A stretch of 64,000 nt of DNA, taken from NCBI GenBank assembly GCA_030066685.1, contig JASJBF010000002.1, positions 1 through 64,000 on the forward strand, read 5' to 3'. Shown one piece after another: positions 63,408 to 64,000 of the stretch (positions are counted from its first letter, which is position 1; each line of letters begins with the position of its first letter). The DNA is from Kiloniellales bacterium (lineage in GTDB: Bacteria > Pseudomonadota > Alphaproteobacteria > Kiloniellales > JAKSBE01). A program made the position numbers and the translations under genes. The notes beneath the pieces were generated by a model. It did not search any database. It was given only the letters and a program-made list of their open reading frames with translations, and had not been told where the DNA came from.

Positions 63408-64000
63408 TGGACTATTTGCTGGTCGCCGCAGGAGTCCTGTTCCTGTTCCTGGGGGGTGAGGCCCTGCTGCGGGGCGCCGTGAGCCTGGCGCGGCACCTCC
63501 GCGTCTCGCCCATGATCATCGGACTCACCGTGGTCGGCTTCGGCACCGGCGCGCCTGAACTGGTGGTTTCGCTGGAGGCGGCCCTGACCGGCCAGCCCGC
63601 GATTGCCGTCGGCAACGTCATCGGCTCCAACATCGCGAACATTTTCCTGATCCTGGGCCTCTCGGCGATGATCCGCAGCCTGCCGGTCCCGCGGGAAGCG
63701 CTCTGGCGCGACGGCATGGTGATGCTGGGCGCCTCGGTCCTGGTGGTCGGCTTCGCCATGCTCGGCACCATGGAGCGCTGGCAGGGCATCCTGCTCTTTG
63801 CCGGGCTGATCCTGTTCTGGGGCTACATCTACCGTTCGGAACGGAAGAACCGCAGCGACGAGCTGGCCGCCGCCAGCGCCGAGCTCGACGAGGATCCGGT
63901 GGGCGTGCCCCGGCGGGTCGGGATCGCGTCGCTGCTCTCCCTGGTCGGCTTGGTGGCGCTGGCCTTCGGCTCCAACGTCTTCCTCGAGGGCGCGGTCGGC
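63408..64000 (+). CDS. Calcium/sodium exchanger (CaCA family), 5' part
   Basis: The frame from ATG 63408 stays open to the window edge, about 197 residues seen. Five helices; the alpha-1 repeat has GFGTGAPELVVSLEAAL and AVGNVIGSNIANIFLILG, the ion-binding region of YrbG-type exchangers. The start of the second half (LVALAFGSNVFLEGAVG) is in view. The gene is incomplete here only because the window ends. Confidence 0.92.

Overview
The window is high-GC DNA with strong Shine-Dalgarno sites, ATGA/TGATG-coupled operons, an ECF11-type rpoE-chrR pair and a HoxA/HupR-type activator. This fits an aerobic alphaproteobacterium; Rhodospirillales or Kiloniellales is my best guess, inferred from gene content only. 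I see no rRNA, tRNA or CRISPR array.

1-17.5 kb: a complete hydrogen-oxidation island. An NtrC-family activator (hoxA-like) precedes a sigma-54 promoter and a long co-oriented cluster. The cluster encodes a Tat-less group 2a-type [NiFe] hydrogenase (hupS, hupL), two tandem small four-cysteine proteins, the maturation protease, a TPR protein, two tiny membrane proteins, a NifU-Rieske fusion resembling mycobacterial HucE, an NHL propeller, hypF-C-(SIS)-D-E, a nickel permease, a HypA without its zinc domain, and hypB. A repeated 15-bp near-palindrome lies before hoxA, before hupS and before the TPR gene, and probably marks the regulon. This enzyme family includes high-affinity hydrogenases that use atmospheric H2.

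17.6-37.3 kb: a decayed mobile and accessory zone. Remnants of IS5, IS481, IS256, ISL3 and IS3 elements, a 94-bp perfect hairpin and an integrase fragment surround a lower-GC glycan locus. That locus holds a polyprenyl-phosphate-sugar-type glycosyltransferase, a DprE1-like FAD oxidase with an SDR partner, SqdB, a flippase-like protein, a large YfhO/GT-C protein with a discoidin-like region, and an FkbM methyltransferase. An RpiR regulator follows, with a sugar ABC transporter in ruins (frameshift, nonsense codon, IS3 truncation).

37.3-50.3 kb: mostly ordinary chromosome. It carries a FitAB/VapBC-type toxin-antitoxin pair, a SWIM zinc-finger protein with an overlapping hypothetical gene, dusA, a secreted protein, a DUF3179 protein, a TtuC-type dehydrogenase, an NAD-dependent epimerase and a polyamine ABC transporter operon.

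50.3-59.2 kb: a probable singlet-oxygen/ECF11 regulon. rpoE-chrR is divergent from an operon of FAD oxidoreductase, DUF1365, cyclopropane-fatty-acid-synthase-like methyltransferase, GPH transporter and DUF3833 lipoprotein. A convergent three-gene operon (DUF6134, SDR, NTF2-like) follows. Three sites of the form TGATCY-N18-TANRNN lie before rpoE, before the divergent operon and before the convergent operon.

59.2-64 kb: gamma-glutamyltransferase, divergent from a DgcN-DgcA pair for D-glutamate use, then the start of a Na+/Ca2+ exchanger cut by the window edge.
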